Source: CAWEHT01 sp963808455
Lineage (GTDB): Bacteria > Chloroflexota > Anaerolineae > CG2-30-64-16
Reading direction: 5' to 3'
Length of the DNA stretch: 11,341 nt
Assembly: GCA_963808455.1 (NCBI GenBank)
Contig: CAWEHT010000277.1
Location: 1-11,341, forward strand
Shown: positions 1-7,098 of the stretch, piece by piece
Numbering within the stretch: position 1 is the first letter of the stretch
Layout: each line of letters starts with the position of its first letter
Program-made: the position numbers and the translations under genes
The notes under the pieces: generated by a model
Told to the model about the DNA's origin: nothing
The model's database searches: none
What the model saw: only the letters and a program-made list of their open reading frames with translations

Positions 1-987
1 CTAGCGGTCCAGGATATTGGCGAGATCGAACAAGGCCGGATCGATGGGCTTTTGCTTCCCGACGATGTCGGCCAGCGGGGTGGTGGTGACCTGGCCGCGG
101 ATCGTGCCACAGATGACACCGGCCTCGCCGCGAACCAGCGCGGCGGTGGCACCGGCGCCCAGGCGGGTCGCCAGCAACCGGTCATAGGCTGTGGGGGCGC
201 CACCACGCTGCGTGTGGCCCAGGGTCGTGAGGCGCAGGTCGAAGCCCAGGCGGGCCTGGTGCTCGCAGAAATAGGCCACCAGGGCCACGCCGTTGTAGCG
301 CGCCCCTTCGGCCACAACGGCGATGGCGTGCGGCTTGCCGCGCTCGTACGATGCACGCATCGCCGTCGCCACCTCCTCGGGGCTCACTTCGATCTCCGGG
401 ATGAGGATGATCTCGGCGCCGCCGGCAATCCCCGCCATGAGGGCCAGGTAGCCGCAACGGCGGCCCATCACCTCGACCAGGAACGCCCGCATATGAGAAG
501 AGGCGGTTGTCTTGATGCGATCGATGGCTTCCAGGGCAATATTCAGGGCGGTGTCGACGCCGATCGTGATATCGCTGCCTTCCAGATCGTTGTCAATGGT
601 GGACGCCACCCCGACCACAGGGAAGCCCATGCGATCGAGCTCCCAGGCACCCGTCTGGGAGCCGTTGCCACCGATGACCACCAGGGCGTCGATGCCGCGC
701 CTGGCCAGCTCCGACAGCCCCTGCTGCCGGCCTTCGACCGTGGCCCATTCGGCGCAGCGGGCGCTGCCGAGCATCGTGCCGCCTTGCTGCATGATGCCGC
801 CCACATCCCGTGCGCCGAGAGGGACGATATCGCCGGTCAGCAAACCTTTGTAGCCGTGGCGCACCCCAACCACTTCCCAGCCATAGCCCAGCCCGGTACG
901 CGTGACGGCCCGGATGGCTGCGTTCATGCCCGGGGCGTCGCCACCGCTGGTCAGAACCGCGATGCGTTTGACCGTTTTCGCTGGCAT
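1..987 (-). CDS. pfkA: 6-phosphofructokinase
   Basis: Phosphorylates fructose 6-phosphate to fructose 1,6-bisphosphate, the committed step of glycolysis; cytoplasmic. The 328-residue product is close to the usual 320 of bacterial PfkA. Visible motifs are the nucleotide-binding GGDAPGMN near residues 15-22, LGSAR at 73-77, the catalytic TIDND at 130-134 (Asp132 equals E. coli Asp127), SSHMR at 163-167, MGRRCG at 174-179 and the substrate-binding LGHTQRGG toward the C-terminus. Gly109 in GGNGS suggests ATP rather than pyrophosphate as donor. That motif has Asn108 where E. coli has the Mg-associated Asp103, which is odd. I chose ATG at 987 because homology begins there; the frame is open 54 codons further upstream, but that stretch overlaps the preceding gene and looks non-homologous. 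The start lies 7 nt after the cNMP-binding gene, so co-transcription is likely. No clear Shine-Dalgarno. The stop codon is at the window edge. Confidence 0.95.
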   Translation of the reverse strand: MPAKTVKRIAVLTSGGDAPGMNAAIRAVTRTGLGYGWEVVGVRHGYKGLLTGDIVPLGARDVGGIMQQGGTMLGSARCAEWATVEGRQQGLSELARRGIDALVVIGGNGSQTGAWELDRMGFPVVGVASTIDNDLEGSDITIGVDTALNIALEAIDRIKTTASSHMRAFLVEVMGRRCGYLALMAGIAGGAEIILIPEIEVSPEEVATAMRASYERGKPHAIAVVAEGARYNGVALVAYFCEHQARLGFDLRLTTLGHTQRGGAPTAYDRLLATRLGAGATAALVRGEAGVICGTIRGQVTTTPLADIVGKQKPIDPALFDLANILDR

Positions 988-994
988 AGGCCGG

Positions 995-1453
995 TCAACA
1001 AACGGGCTTGGCGACCAGCTGCAGCCGGGTCCCGTTGAGGCGCTCGGCCAGGATGCGCGCCGCCTGCAGCATGACGGCATAACCCAGCCTGGCGTCCACG
1101 GCAAACATGGCGAGCAGCCCGGCCGCGTCCATCTCCACGACACAGACATCCGTCTCGGCGCGGGCGCTGCACACCACCCGAGCCGGCTCGAACAGGGCCG
1201 GGGTGTCGAAGGGCTCGCCCATGACCACGGAGCCTACGTAGGCCTCCCCGCCGTGGGGCCCTTCGATCTCGAAGAACAGGTTAACCGACCCGCCGGTCAG
1301 GACGTAGACTTTGGTCGCCGGGTCCCCTTCACGCACGATCAGCGTTCCGGCAGGGTATGACACCTCGTGGCTCAGCATGGCGATGCCGCGCAATTGGTCT
1401 TCATTCAGGCCGGCGAAGAACGGATGCCGGCGCAGCGCCTCGGGCGAAACCAT
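995..1453 (-). CDS. Cyclic-nucleotide-binding domain protein without HTH
   Basis: A 152-residue protein consisting of a single Crp/Fnr-type cNMP-binding beta-barrel. It has the helical entry HPFFAGLNEDQL near residues 10-21, a glycine-turn strand pattern (PAGTLIVREGD, VLTGGSVNLFF), and a phosphate-binding-cassette-like GEPFDTPALFEPARVVCSA in the second half. The C-terminal helix ends the protein and no helix-turn-helix DNA-binding domain follows, so it is not a normal transcription factor. It may sense a nucleotide or redox signal and act on a partner protein (inference). ATG at 1453 is preferred because a strong AGGAGG lies 7 nt upstream; an in-frame ATG seven codons earlier would put that site inside the gene. 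It sits 7 nt before pfkA and after the hydrogenase genes, separated from the protease by 127 nt. Confidence 0.8.
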   Translation of the reverse strand: MVSPEALRRHPFFAGLNEDQLRGIAMLSHEVSYPAGTLIVREGDPATKVYVLTGGSVNLFFEIEGPHGGEAYVGSVVMGEPFDTPALFEPARVVCSARAETDVCVVEMDAAGLLAMFAVDARLGYAVMLQAARILAERLNGTRLQLVAKPVC

Positions 1454-1580
1454 GGCTTTCCCTCCTTTTTTCATCTTGCTCCAAGATGCATTTGCGCTTC
1501 CCCCGCCCGCAACCGCGGCGGGGCGGGAGGCTCTTCGATGGGCGGTCGGATAGAAGTTAGCGCACCCGCGTTCGTACCTG
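1454..1580 (-). other. Spacer with GC hairpin between protease and cNMP gene
   Basis: This 127-nt gap has no gene. It contains a 7-bp inverted repeat, CCCGCCC (1502-1508) with GGGCGGG (1521-1527), separated by 12 nt. On the transcribed minus strand no U-tract follows, so it is not a convincing intrinsic terminator. It may only slow or partly separate expression of the cNMP-pfkA pair from the hydrogenase genes. Confidence 0.3.
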
Positions 1581-2120
1581 TCAGTCGGTTGAGCCGGTCA
1601 GGCTCGCCAGCACCATTTCGGCGGCACGCGGCACGGCCGCCGCGACCTCCGGCGTCAGGGCTTCGCCGAACTCGTGGAGGCTCGCCGCCTCCACCCCGAT
1701 GATGGTGATCTCATCGGGCAGCGCAGCCCCCAGGCGGCGGCCCAGATCGAGGGCCGCCTTCAGGGAAGCATCGTGGACCGAATCGGCGTGCAGCGTGGGC
1801 AGGTCGTCCAGCGTCAGGCGGTACACCGTGCCGGGAGCGCTGCCGGTCTGCACGGCGTCGACCGGGATCGCCCGCCGCGCTGCCGATCAAATGCTCCATC
1901 AGGGCTATGCCGCCGAGGGAACAGAAATCGAAACGCCACCCCGCTCTATCCCCCGGCACGGGGGCCGGAAGGAGGTGCGGCGCGGTCACAGCTTCCGGAC
2001 CCGACCCGGCGCTGCACCTCTTCCACCACGCGCCATTCCACCGCCGTCATCGCCGAGGATGGGGTTGCCGAGGCCGACGACCAGGGTCAGGCCAGGATCA
2101 GCAGTACTGCCTGAAGACAT
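1581..2120 (-). pseudogene. [NiFe]-hydrogenase maturation protease (HyaD/HycI type), frame-disrupted
   Basis: Family members clip the C-terminal extension of the hydrogenase large subunit after nickel insertion. Pieces in three frames together give a full protease. Frame one carries the N-terminal GLGNPILGDDG from an ATG at 2120. Frame two carries VEWRVVEEVQRRV. Frame three carries FDFCSLGGIALMEHLIG. Then the original frame resumes with IPVDAVQTGSAPGTVYRL, SVHDASLKAALDLG and the C-terminus at 1581. The acidic residue in GDDG, the Asp in PVDA and the His in SVHD match the nickel-binding positions of HybD. Apparent single-base insertions lie near 2041, 2005 and 1880; correcting them gives about 178 residues, slightly long for the family. 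The ATG overlaps the 3' end of mvhA and has GAGG 6 nt upstream. Without correction frame one stops after roughly 40 codons. Sequencing error or real decay are both possible. Confidence 0.8.
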
Positions 2121-3564
2121 CCACAACCTCGCCGTGGGCATCGCGGATGGTCACTGAGAGCGGCATCTGCCCCGGCAGGCTATGCGTGGCGCAGCCGAAA
2201 CACGGATCGTAAGCGCGGAAGGCCATCTCGATGCGGTTCAGCATCCCCTCGCTCGTGACCTGGCCCGCCTTGATCAGCGAGCGCGCCGCCTTGTCGATGG
2301 ACATCGTCATGGAGGCGTAGTTGTTGGTCGTGCCGACGATCAGATTCGCCTTGGTGACCACGCCGCGGGCATCCGTCACGTAGTGGTGCGTCAGGGTGCC
2401 ACGCGGCGCCTCGACGATGCCTACGCCTTCGGTCGGCGTAGCAGTCGGCACGGTGCGGAAGTTGTCGGACGTGACCTCCGGATCGGTGGCCAGCTCGACC
2501 CAGCGCTCGGCCGCGAAGAGCAGCTCGACCAGCCGCGCCCAGTGGATGGCGAGGCGCTGGTGCACCGGCTTGCCGCCCAGAGCGGCAAACATCTTCTCGT
2601 ATTCTTCCTGGGCGCCCGGCGTGGCCATGCCGTCGGCGGCGTTGAGCCGTGAGAGCGGCGTGGCCATGTAGATGCTGGTGCCCGGCCCATCGACGAAACC
2701 CTTCCAGCCGATCTTCTTGAGGTAAGGGAACTTCAGGTAGGTCCATGGCTCGACGTGCTCGGCGATCCAATCCGTGTACTCGGCCGGCGCGTACTTGCCC
2801 AGGCGCTTGCCTTCCGTGTCGACGACGCTGACCTTGCCGTCGTAGAAGTTGACCCTGTCCTTCTCGTCGACCAGGCCGATGTAGCAAGTCTTGTGGGTGA
2901 AGGCATCGGAGCGGATCATATCCAGGTATTCGGGGTTGCCGAGGACGATGTCGCCGAACAGCTTGAGGCTGAAGTGCGCGAAGTCCACGGCCCAGCGCCC
3001 CATCTGCTCGATTTCGACGCGCTGCTCCTCGGTGATGCCATGCGCCATGCCGCCCGGGACGGCTGTCGCCGGGTGCACCTTGCGCCCGCCGAGCATCTGC
3101 ACGACCTCGTGCCCATACTTGCGCATGGTGATGACCTTGCCGCCGATCTCCAGGCCCACCTTGTGGATGACGCCCAGGATATTGCGGTCGGCCACCGGGG
3201 CGTCCGGGCCCATGATGAAATCGGGCCCGCCGAGGGCGTAGAAATGGGTGGTGTGGTCGGCGCAGTAGAAAGCCGAGTAGAGCAGCTCGCGCAGCAGCTT
3301 GCCCGTCCGCGGCAGCTCGACATGGTAGACCGCGTCGGCGGCCTTGGCGGCGGCCATGTGATGCGCCTCAGGGCAGACGCCGCAGATGCGGTTGGTGATG
3401 AGCGGCAGCTCCTCGACCGGCCGGCCCACGGCGAACTGTTCGAAGCCGCGCAGCTCCGGGATCTGGAAATAGGTGTGCTGCACATCGCCGGCTTCGTCCA
3501 GGAAGATCTCGATCTTGCCGTGCCCTTCCAGCCGCGTGATGGGGTCGATACTGATCTTTGGCAT
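2098..3564 (-). CDS. mvhA: [NiFe] hydrogenase large subunit, group 3c (MvhA)
   Basis: Catalytic subunit that splits H2 at a Ni-Fe(CN)2CO site; cytoplasmic, with no signal peptide. The 488-residue product opens with the family start PITRLEGHGKI. The N-terminal nickel motif is RICGVCPEAH (Cys61, Cys64, His68) and the C-terminal one is DPCFGCATH (Cys455, Cys458, His461), so all four nickel-ligand cysteines are present. Twenty-seven residues follow the last His, leaving a tail for a maturation protease, whose gene overlaps the 3' end of this one. ATG at 3564 is supported by GGGAG 6 nt upstream and by homology starting at MPKISIDP; the frame is open further upstream only because it runs into mvhG. 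It begins 10 nt after the mvhG stop. Group 3c assignment rests on the mvhD and hdr neighbours. Confidence 0.95.
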   Translation of the reverse strand: MPKISIDPITRLEGHGKIEIFLDEAGDVQHTYFQIPELRGFEQFAVGRPVEELPLITNRICGVCPEAHHMAAAKAADAVYHVELPRTGKLLRELLYSAFYCADHTTHFYALGGPDFIMGPDAPVADRNILGVIHKVGLEIGGKVITMRKYGHEVVQMLGGRKVHPATAVPGGMAHGITEEQRVEIEQMGRWAVDFAHFSLKLFGDIVLGNPEYLDMIRSDAFTHKTCYIGLVDEKDRVNFYDGKVSVVDTEGKRLGKYAPAEYTDWIAEHVEPWTYLKFPYLKKIGWKGFVDGPGTSIYMATPLSRLNAADGMATPGAQEEYEKMFAALGGKPVHQRLAIHWARLVELLFAAERWVELATDPEVTSDNFRTVPTATPTEGVGIVEAPRGTLTHHYVTDARGVVTKANLIVGTTNNYASMTMSIDKAARSLIKAGQVTSEGMLNRIEMAFRAYDPCFGCATHSLPGQMPLSVTIRDAHGEVVDVFRQYC

Positions 3565-3574
3565 ATTCCTCTCC

Positions 3575-4541
3575 CTACTTCGCCCGGTGCAACAGGCTGT
3601 GGGCCAGGCTGAACCGATAGAAAGTGCCGGCAGGGTCCACCACATCGGCCATGATGCGCGTCGATCTCGGCCGGGTCGTCACTGTCCACGACCGAGGCGA
3701 TGGCGCTGAGCATGCGGGCGCCCTGATCGATCACGCCGGGAGCGCTGCCGTAGCAGCCGATACACGGCACATTGGCCGAAGGGCACAGCGCGACGCAGCC
3801 GCTGCGGGTAGCCATGCCGGAGCAGAGGATGCCCTGCTCCAGCAGGCATTCTGTGGTGTTGGGCTGGTAGGTGGCCATGCGCCGGAAGCGCTTGATGGCC
3901 TTCTCGCTGCGGGTGCGCGGGCACTCGTCGCAGACGGTGCTCGGGCCGGCGCCGATCACGGACCCGGCCGGCGGCAGCGCGGCTTCACCCTTGAGCGCCG
4001 AGATGACCAGGTTCACCACCGCCGTGATCTGCTTGCTCTCAGGCGGGCAGCCCGGCATGTAGTACTCGACCGGCACTACCTGGTCGAGCGTGCGCACGTC
4101 GGAAGCCAGCACGGGGATGTGGATCTCTCCTTCGGGCGCGGCGTAAGACGTCTGTGGGCGCAGGCCCTGGGGGTTGTCGGTGGTCAGAGTGCTGAAGGCG
4201 GTGTCGATGATGGCCTGGGTCGGGTAGAGGTTGCCCAGCGCCGGGATACCGCCGTCGACGGCGCAGGAGCCGAAGGCCACCAGGATCTTCGACTTGCGGC
4301 GCAGTAAATGGGCCATCTCGGCGTTCTCGTCGTTGCGGATCGAGCCGTTGAAGAGGCACAGCGTGATATCGCCGTCAGGCATCGCCTCGACATCTTTGTA
4401 CTTGGCATCCATGGCGACCGGCCAGAAGACCACGTCGAAGTTGGCGTCAACATCCAGGATGGCCTCGTTGATGTTAAGGACGGCGATCTCGCACCCACCG
4501 CACGCCGCTGCCCAATACATGGCAAATTTTGGCTTGCTCAC
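3575..4541 (-). CDS. mvhG: [NiFe] hydrogenase small subunit (MvhG), one apparent frameshift near its 3' end
   Basis: Iron-sulfur subunit that wires the active site of MvhA to MvhD/HdrA. The first 295 residues are continuous. Proximal-cluster ligands are CGGC (Cys14, Cys17), GSC at Cys93 and GCPP at Cys165. Eight further cysteines between 204 and 263 (CDEC, CSGMATRSGC, CPSANVPCIGC) would hold the two other [4Fe-4S] clusters. The start is GTG, backed by AAGGAGGAG 5 nt upstream. Near 3658 the frame slips: after AEIDA the natural C-terminus, MADVVDPAGTFYRFSLAHSL and a final LHRAK, continues one base over and stops at 3575-3577. With the extra base removed the protein is 321 residues, and the stop falls 10 nt before mvhA. 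Uncorrected, the frame runs several hundred bases into mvhA, which is implausible. Confidence 0.88.
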
Positions 4542-4551
4542 GATCTCCTCC

Positions 4552-5007
4552 TTAGCCGGCGGCTGCGGTCACACGCTGGGCGGTGCGGGCCTGCCAGTTG
4601 AGCGGGCCCAATTTCCTGACGTCGGCGACCATGTTGTCGATCTCTTCGGCGAGGATGGTGCCCTCGGCGGCCGAAGCCCAGACGAGCCGCAGGCGGCCAT
4701 CCTCCAGCCCCAGCGCCGTGAGGGTTTGCTTGAGCAGCGCGAAGCGACGGAGCGTCTTGTAGTTCTGCGTGATGTAGTGGCAATCACCCGGGTGGCAGCC
4801 ACTGATGAGCACGGCGTCGGCGCCTTGGGCGAACGCCTTGAGCACGAACTGCGGGTCCACACGGCCGGAGCACATGAGGCGGATGAAGCGCACATTCGGC
4901 GCATATTTGATGCGTGCCATGCCGGCCGAATCGGCGGCCCGGTACGAGCACCAGTTACAGGTAAAGCCGACGATAACCGGCTCCCAGCCGTTGCCAGTCG
5001 GTGTCAT
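4552..5007 (-). CDS. mvhD: Hydrogenase delta subunit, iron-sulfur electron carrier (MvhD)
   Basis: Small [2Fe-2S] protein that passes electrons from the hydrogenase to HdrA in the Mvh-Hdr complex. The 151-residue product has the family cysteines in order: GFTCNWCSYRAAD (Cys17, Cys20), MCSGRVDP (Cys46) and SGCHPGDCHY (Cys71, Cys76). Length fits the stand-alone form rather than an HdrA-MvhD fusion. ATG at 5007 is chosen because GAGGA lies about 8 nt upstream and the alternative upstream GTG would put that site inside the gene. Its TAA is 10 nt before the mvhG start. It follows hdrA after a 100-nt spacer filled with octamer repeats. Its presence is the main reason to call this a group 3c hydrogenase coupled to Hdr. 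Confidence 0.93.
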   Translation of the reverse strand: MTPTGNGWEPVIVGFTCNWCSYRAADSAGMARIKYAPNVRFIRLMCSGRVDPQFVLKAFAQGADAVLISGCHPGDCHYITQNYKTLRRFALLKQTLTALGLEDGRLRLVWASAAEGTILAEEIDNMVADVRKLGPLNWQARTAQRVTAAAG

Positions 5008-5044
5008 ATTAGTCTTCCTCTCTAAACTCACCGCGCAGCGGGGA

Positions 5045-5129
5045 AGTCCTGCAGTCTTGTAGTCTTGTAGCGCCGTGACCGTATCGCCTGACTACCCGAC
5101 TACCGGACTACCCGACCACTGGACTAAGC
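5045..5129. repeat. Two opposed arrays of a degenerate GACTACNN octamer
   Basis: On the plus strand 5090-5129 is five 8-nt units: GACTACCC, GACTACCG, GACTACCC, GACCACTG and GACTAAGC. On the minus strand 5068-5045 reads as the same octamer family (CTACAA, GACTACAA, GACTGCAG, GACT). The arrays face away from each other across about 20 nt. In RNA, GUAGUC (5059-5064) can pair with GACUAC (5098-5103) and GUAG (5067-5070) with CUAC (5092-5095), separated by a 2x2 internal loop, giving a phased imperfect hairpin. The hdrA stop codon (5108-5110) and its last codons lie inside the repeat. Confidence 0.75.
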
Positions 5130-5686
5130 AACCCTTCGATCTGCGCAAGAACCTGGGTGTTGCTGAAATGTGTGCCCGTGATGGCGCCGGCCGGGCAGGC
5201 GGCCACACAGGTGCCGCAACCCTGGCACAAGGCCGGGTTGATCTCGGTCACACCCCGTTCCGCGATGAACGAGATGGCGTTGAACGGGCACAGGTTGTTG
5301 CAGATGCGGCAGCCCGAGCATTGATCCGGGTCAACCTGCGCCCTCACCGGCTCGAGGCTGATGCGGCCGCGGCTGATAAGCCCCAGCACGCGCGCTGCGG
5401 CCGCGGCGCCCTGTGACACCGAGGCCGGGATATCCTTCGGACCCTGGCAGACACCGGCAATGAAGATGCCCTCGGTCATGGTCGCCACGGGATCTAGCTT
5501 GGGATGGCGCTCGATGAACCAGCCTTCCATGCTGCAGGAGATGCCGAAGATCTTGCCCACCTCCTTGGAGCCGGCGCGCGGCTCCATGGCGGCCGAGAGG
5601 ATGACCATGTCCACCGGGATGCGGCGCTGGCGGCCGACGAGCGTGTCCTCCACCTGGACGATCAGCTTGCCCTCTTCGCCGGGCAC
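5108..5686 (-). CDS. hdrA: HdrA, C-terminal part (rest of FAD domain plus two [4Fe-4S] sites)
   Basis: This is the end of hdrA, read in a different frame from the first 470 codons. It continues the FAD/NAD-type fold (KLIVQVEDTLVGRQ, then VDMVILSAAMEP and GIFIAGVCQGPKDIPASV) and ends with a two-cluster ferredoxin domain: CSGCRICNNLCP and CQGCGTCVAACP. In the methanogen complex this ferredoxin insert carries low-potential electrons to or from ferredoxin. The frame opens with a GTG at 5686 that has no good ribosome site and starts mid-domain, so an independent gene is unlikely. Its last residues (LLSPVVG) are encoded within the octamer repeat. See the N-terminal part for the junction. Confidence 0.88.
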   Translation of the reverse strand: MPGEEGKLIVQVEDTLVGRQRRIPVDMVILSAAMEPRAGSKEVGKIFGISCSMEGWFIERHPKLDPVATMTEGIFIAGVCQGPKDIPASVSQGAAAAARVLGLISRGRISLEPVRAQVDPDQCSGCRICNNLCPFNAISFIAERGVTEINPALCQGCGTCVAACPAGAITGTHFSNTQVLAQIEGLLSPVVG

Positions 5687-7098
5687 CGCGCGGCATCGGT
5701 GACCTCAGCCACTTTGCCGCGCACGAAGACCGTGCCTTCCTCGAGCACATGCTGGTAGAACTCGTCATACGCTTTGGCGGGCGTGCGGATGTCGATGTAG
5801 CAGTTGTAGACGCGCGCGCCCGTGCGCTCGTGGACCAGATGGGCGAACTTGAGCGACTGCATACAGCAGATGGCCGAGCAGTAAGGGTTATAGTTGCGAT
5901 CGCGGCTGCCCACACAGTGAACGATGGCCACGCTGCGCGGGACCGTCACGCCATCACGCAGGACGACCTTGCCGTTGGTCGGGCCCGACGCGTTGGCGAG
6001 GCGCTCGAACTCCATGCTGGTGAAGACGTTGGCCAGCCGCCCGTAGCCATACTGCGGGATGCGCCGGGAATCGAAGAGGTCGTAGCCGGTCGCCAGGATG
6101 ACGTTGCCAACATTGACGGTCAGCATCTCGTCTTGCTGATCGAATTTGATGGCGCCCGTCGGGCAGAATTTCTCGCAGACCTTGCACGAGCCTTTCTGGA
6201 AGTAGGTGCAGTTCTGAACGTCGATGACCGGGTATTTGGGCACGGCCTGCGGGAAGGGGGTGTAGACGGCTTTGCGGTAGCCCAGGCCGGCCTCGAAGAC
6301 GTCGTCGATGACCTTTTTGGGGCATTTCTCCTGGCACACGCCGCAGCCGGTGCACAGGCCCACGTCCACCTTGCGGGCGTGCTGCCGGATCTGGGCCGTG
6401 AAGTTGCCGACGAAACCGTCGACCTTCTCGACGTCGGCGTAGGTCAGCAGCGTGATGTTCTTGTGCGTCCCGGCCGAGAACATCTTGGGGGTCAGGATGC
6501 AGGCGGAACAGTCCAGGGTCGGGAAGGTCTTGTCGAGCTGCGCCATGTGCCCGCCGATGGACGGCTCACGCTCGACCAGGTAGACGTGGTAGCCGGCGTC
6601 GGCGATCTCGAGCGCCGCCTGGATGCCGGCGACGCCACCCCCCACCACGAGCACGTTGGGGTTGATATCGACGATGATCGGCTCCAACGGCTCATTGTAG
6701 GCCACACGGTAGACCGAGCCGGCTATGAGGGCCTTGGCTTTCTCCGTCGCGACGGCCTTGTCGGCGCAGACCCAGGAAACCTGCTCGCGCAGCGAGGCCA
6801 TATCGAACAGAAAAGGATTCAGCCCGGCGCGCTGGCAGGCGCCACGGAAGGTCGCCTCGTGCAGATGCGGGGAGCAAGCCCCAACCACGACCCGGTTGAG
6901 GTCGAGGTCATGGATGTCCTTTTCGATCAGCTCCTGGCCCAGGCTGGAGCACATGAACTTGTAATCGCGGCCCACCACCACGCCCGGCAGGTGCTCCCCT
7001 GCCCACCTGGCCACTTCTTCCACGTCCACGGTGCCAGCAATGTTGCTGCCACAATGGCAGATATAGACACCGATGCGCGGTTCTTTCCCTTCGCTCAT
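5662..7098 (-). CDS. hdrA: CoB-CoM heterodisulfide reductase subunit A-like, FAD-binding, N-terminal part
   Basis: HdrA is the flavin subunit where H2-derived electrons are bifurcated between ferredoxin and HdrB. Visible in order: the N-terminal GVYICHCG domain with GACSPHLHE near 73-81, the dinucleotide-binding GGGVAGIQAAL at 153-163, GGHMAQLDKTFPTLDCSAC at 182-200, a [4Fe-4S] motif CTGCGVCQEKCP (249-260) and a second cluster of cysteines at 297, 305, 308 and 312. ATG at 7098 overlaps the hdrB stop as ATGA and has a strong GGAGGTG upstream. Near 5682-5692 the frame is lost: after KVAEVTDAA it runs into a premature stop, while the homologous continuation lies in the frame of 5108-5686. One missing base in GCCGCGCGG would explain it. 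Rejoined, the protein is about 663 residues, normal for HdrA. Confidence 0.92.
   Translation of the reverse strand: MSEGKEPRIGVYICHCGSNIAGTVDVEEVARWAGEHLPGVVVGRDYKFMCSSLGQELIEKDIHDLDLNRVVVGACSPHLHEATFRGACQRAGLNPFLFDMASLREQVSWVCADKAVATEKAKALIAGSVYRVAYNEPLEPIIVDINPNVLVVGGGVAGIQAALEIADAGYHVYLVEREPSIGGHMAQLDKTFPTLDCSACILTPKMFSAGTHKNITLLTYADVEKVDGFVGNFTAQIRQHARKVDVGLCTGCGVCQEKCPKKVIDDVFEAGLGYRKAVYTPFPQAVPKYPVIDVQNCTYFQKGSCKVCEKFCPTGAIKFDQQDEMLTVNVGNVILATGYDLFDSRRIPQYGYGRLANVFTSMEFERLANASGPTNGKVVLRDGVTVPRSVAIVHCVGSRDRNYNPYCSAICCMQSLKFAHLVHERTGARVYNCYIDIRTPAKAYDEFYQHVLEEGTVFVRGKVAEVTDAARCPAKRAS

Noticed and set aside
52..1038. Plus-strand open frame of 328 codons opposite pfkA
   Set aside because: Antisense shadow of pfkA; no motif and no ribosome site that would justify it.
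1502..1527. Intrinsic terminator between the protease and the cNMP-binding gene
   Set aside because: GC stem without a U-tract on the transcribed strand; listed only as a spacer hairpin.
2755..3612. Plus-strand open frame of 285 codons opposite mvhA
   Set aside because: Shadow of the large subunit coding sequence in a high-GC genome.
5045..5129. CRISPR-like array
   Set aside because: Units are 8 nt with no spacers, and no cas genes are present.
5662..5686. Selenocysteine or programmed frameshift as explanation of the hdrA break
   Set aside because: No in-frame TGA aligned with a family cysteine, and no slippery heptamer or downstream stem that I can see; an indel is simpler.
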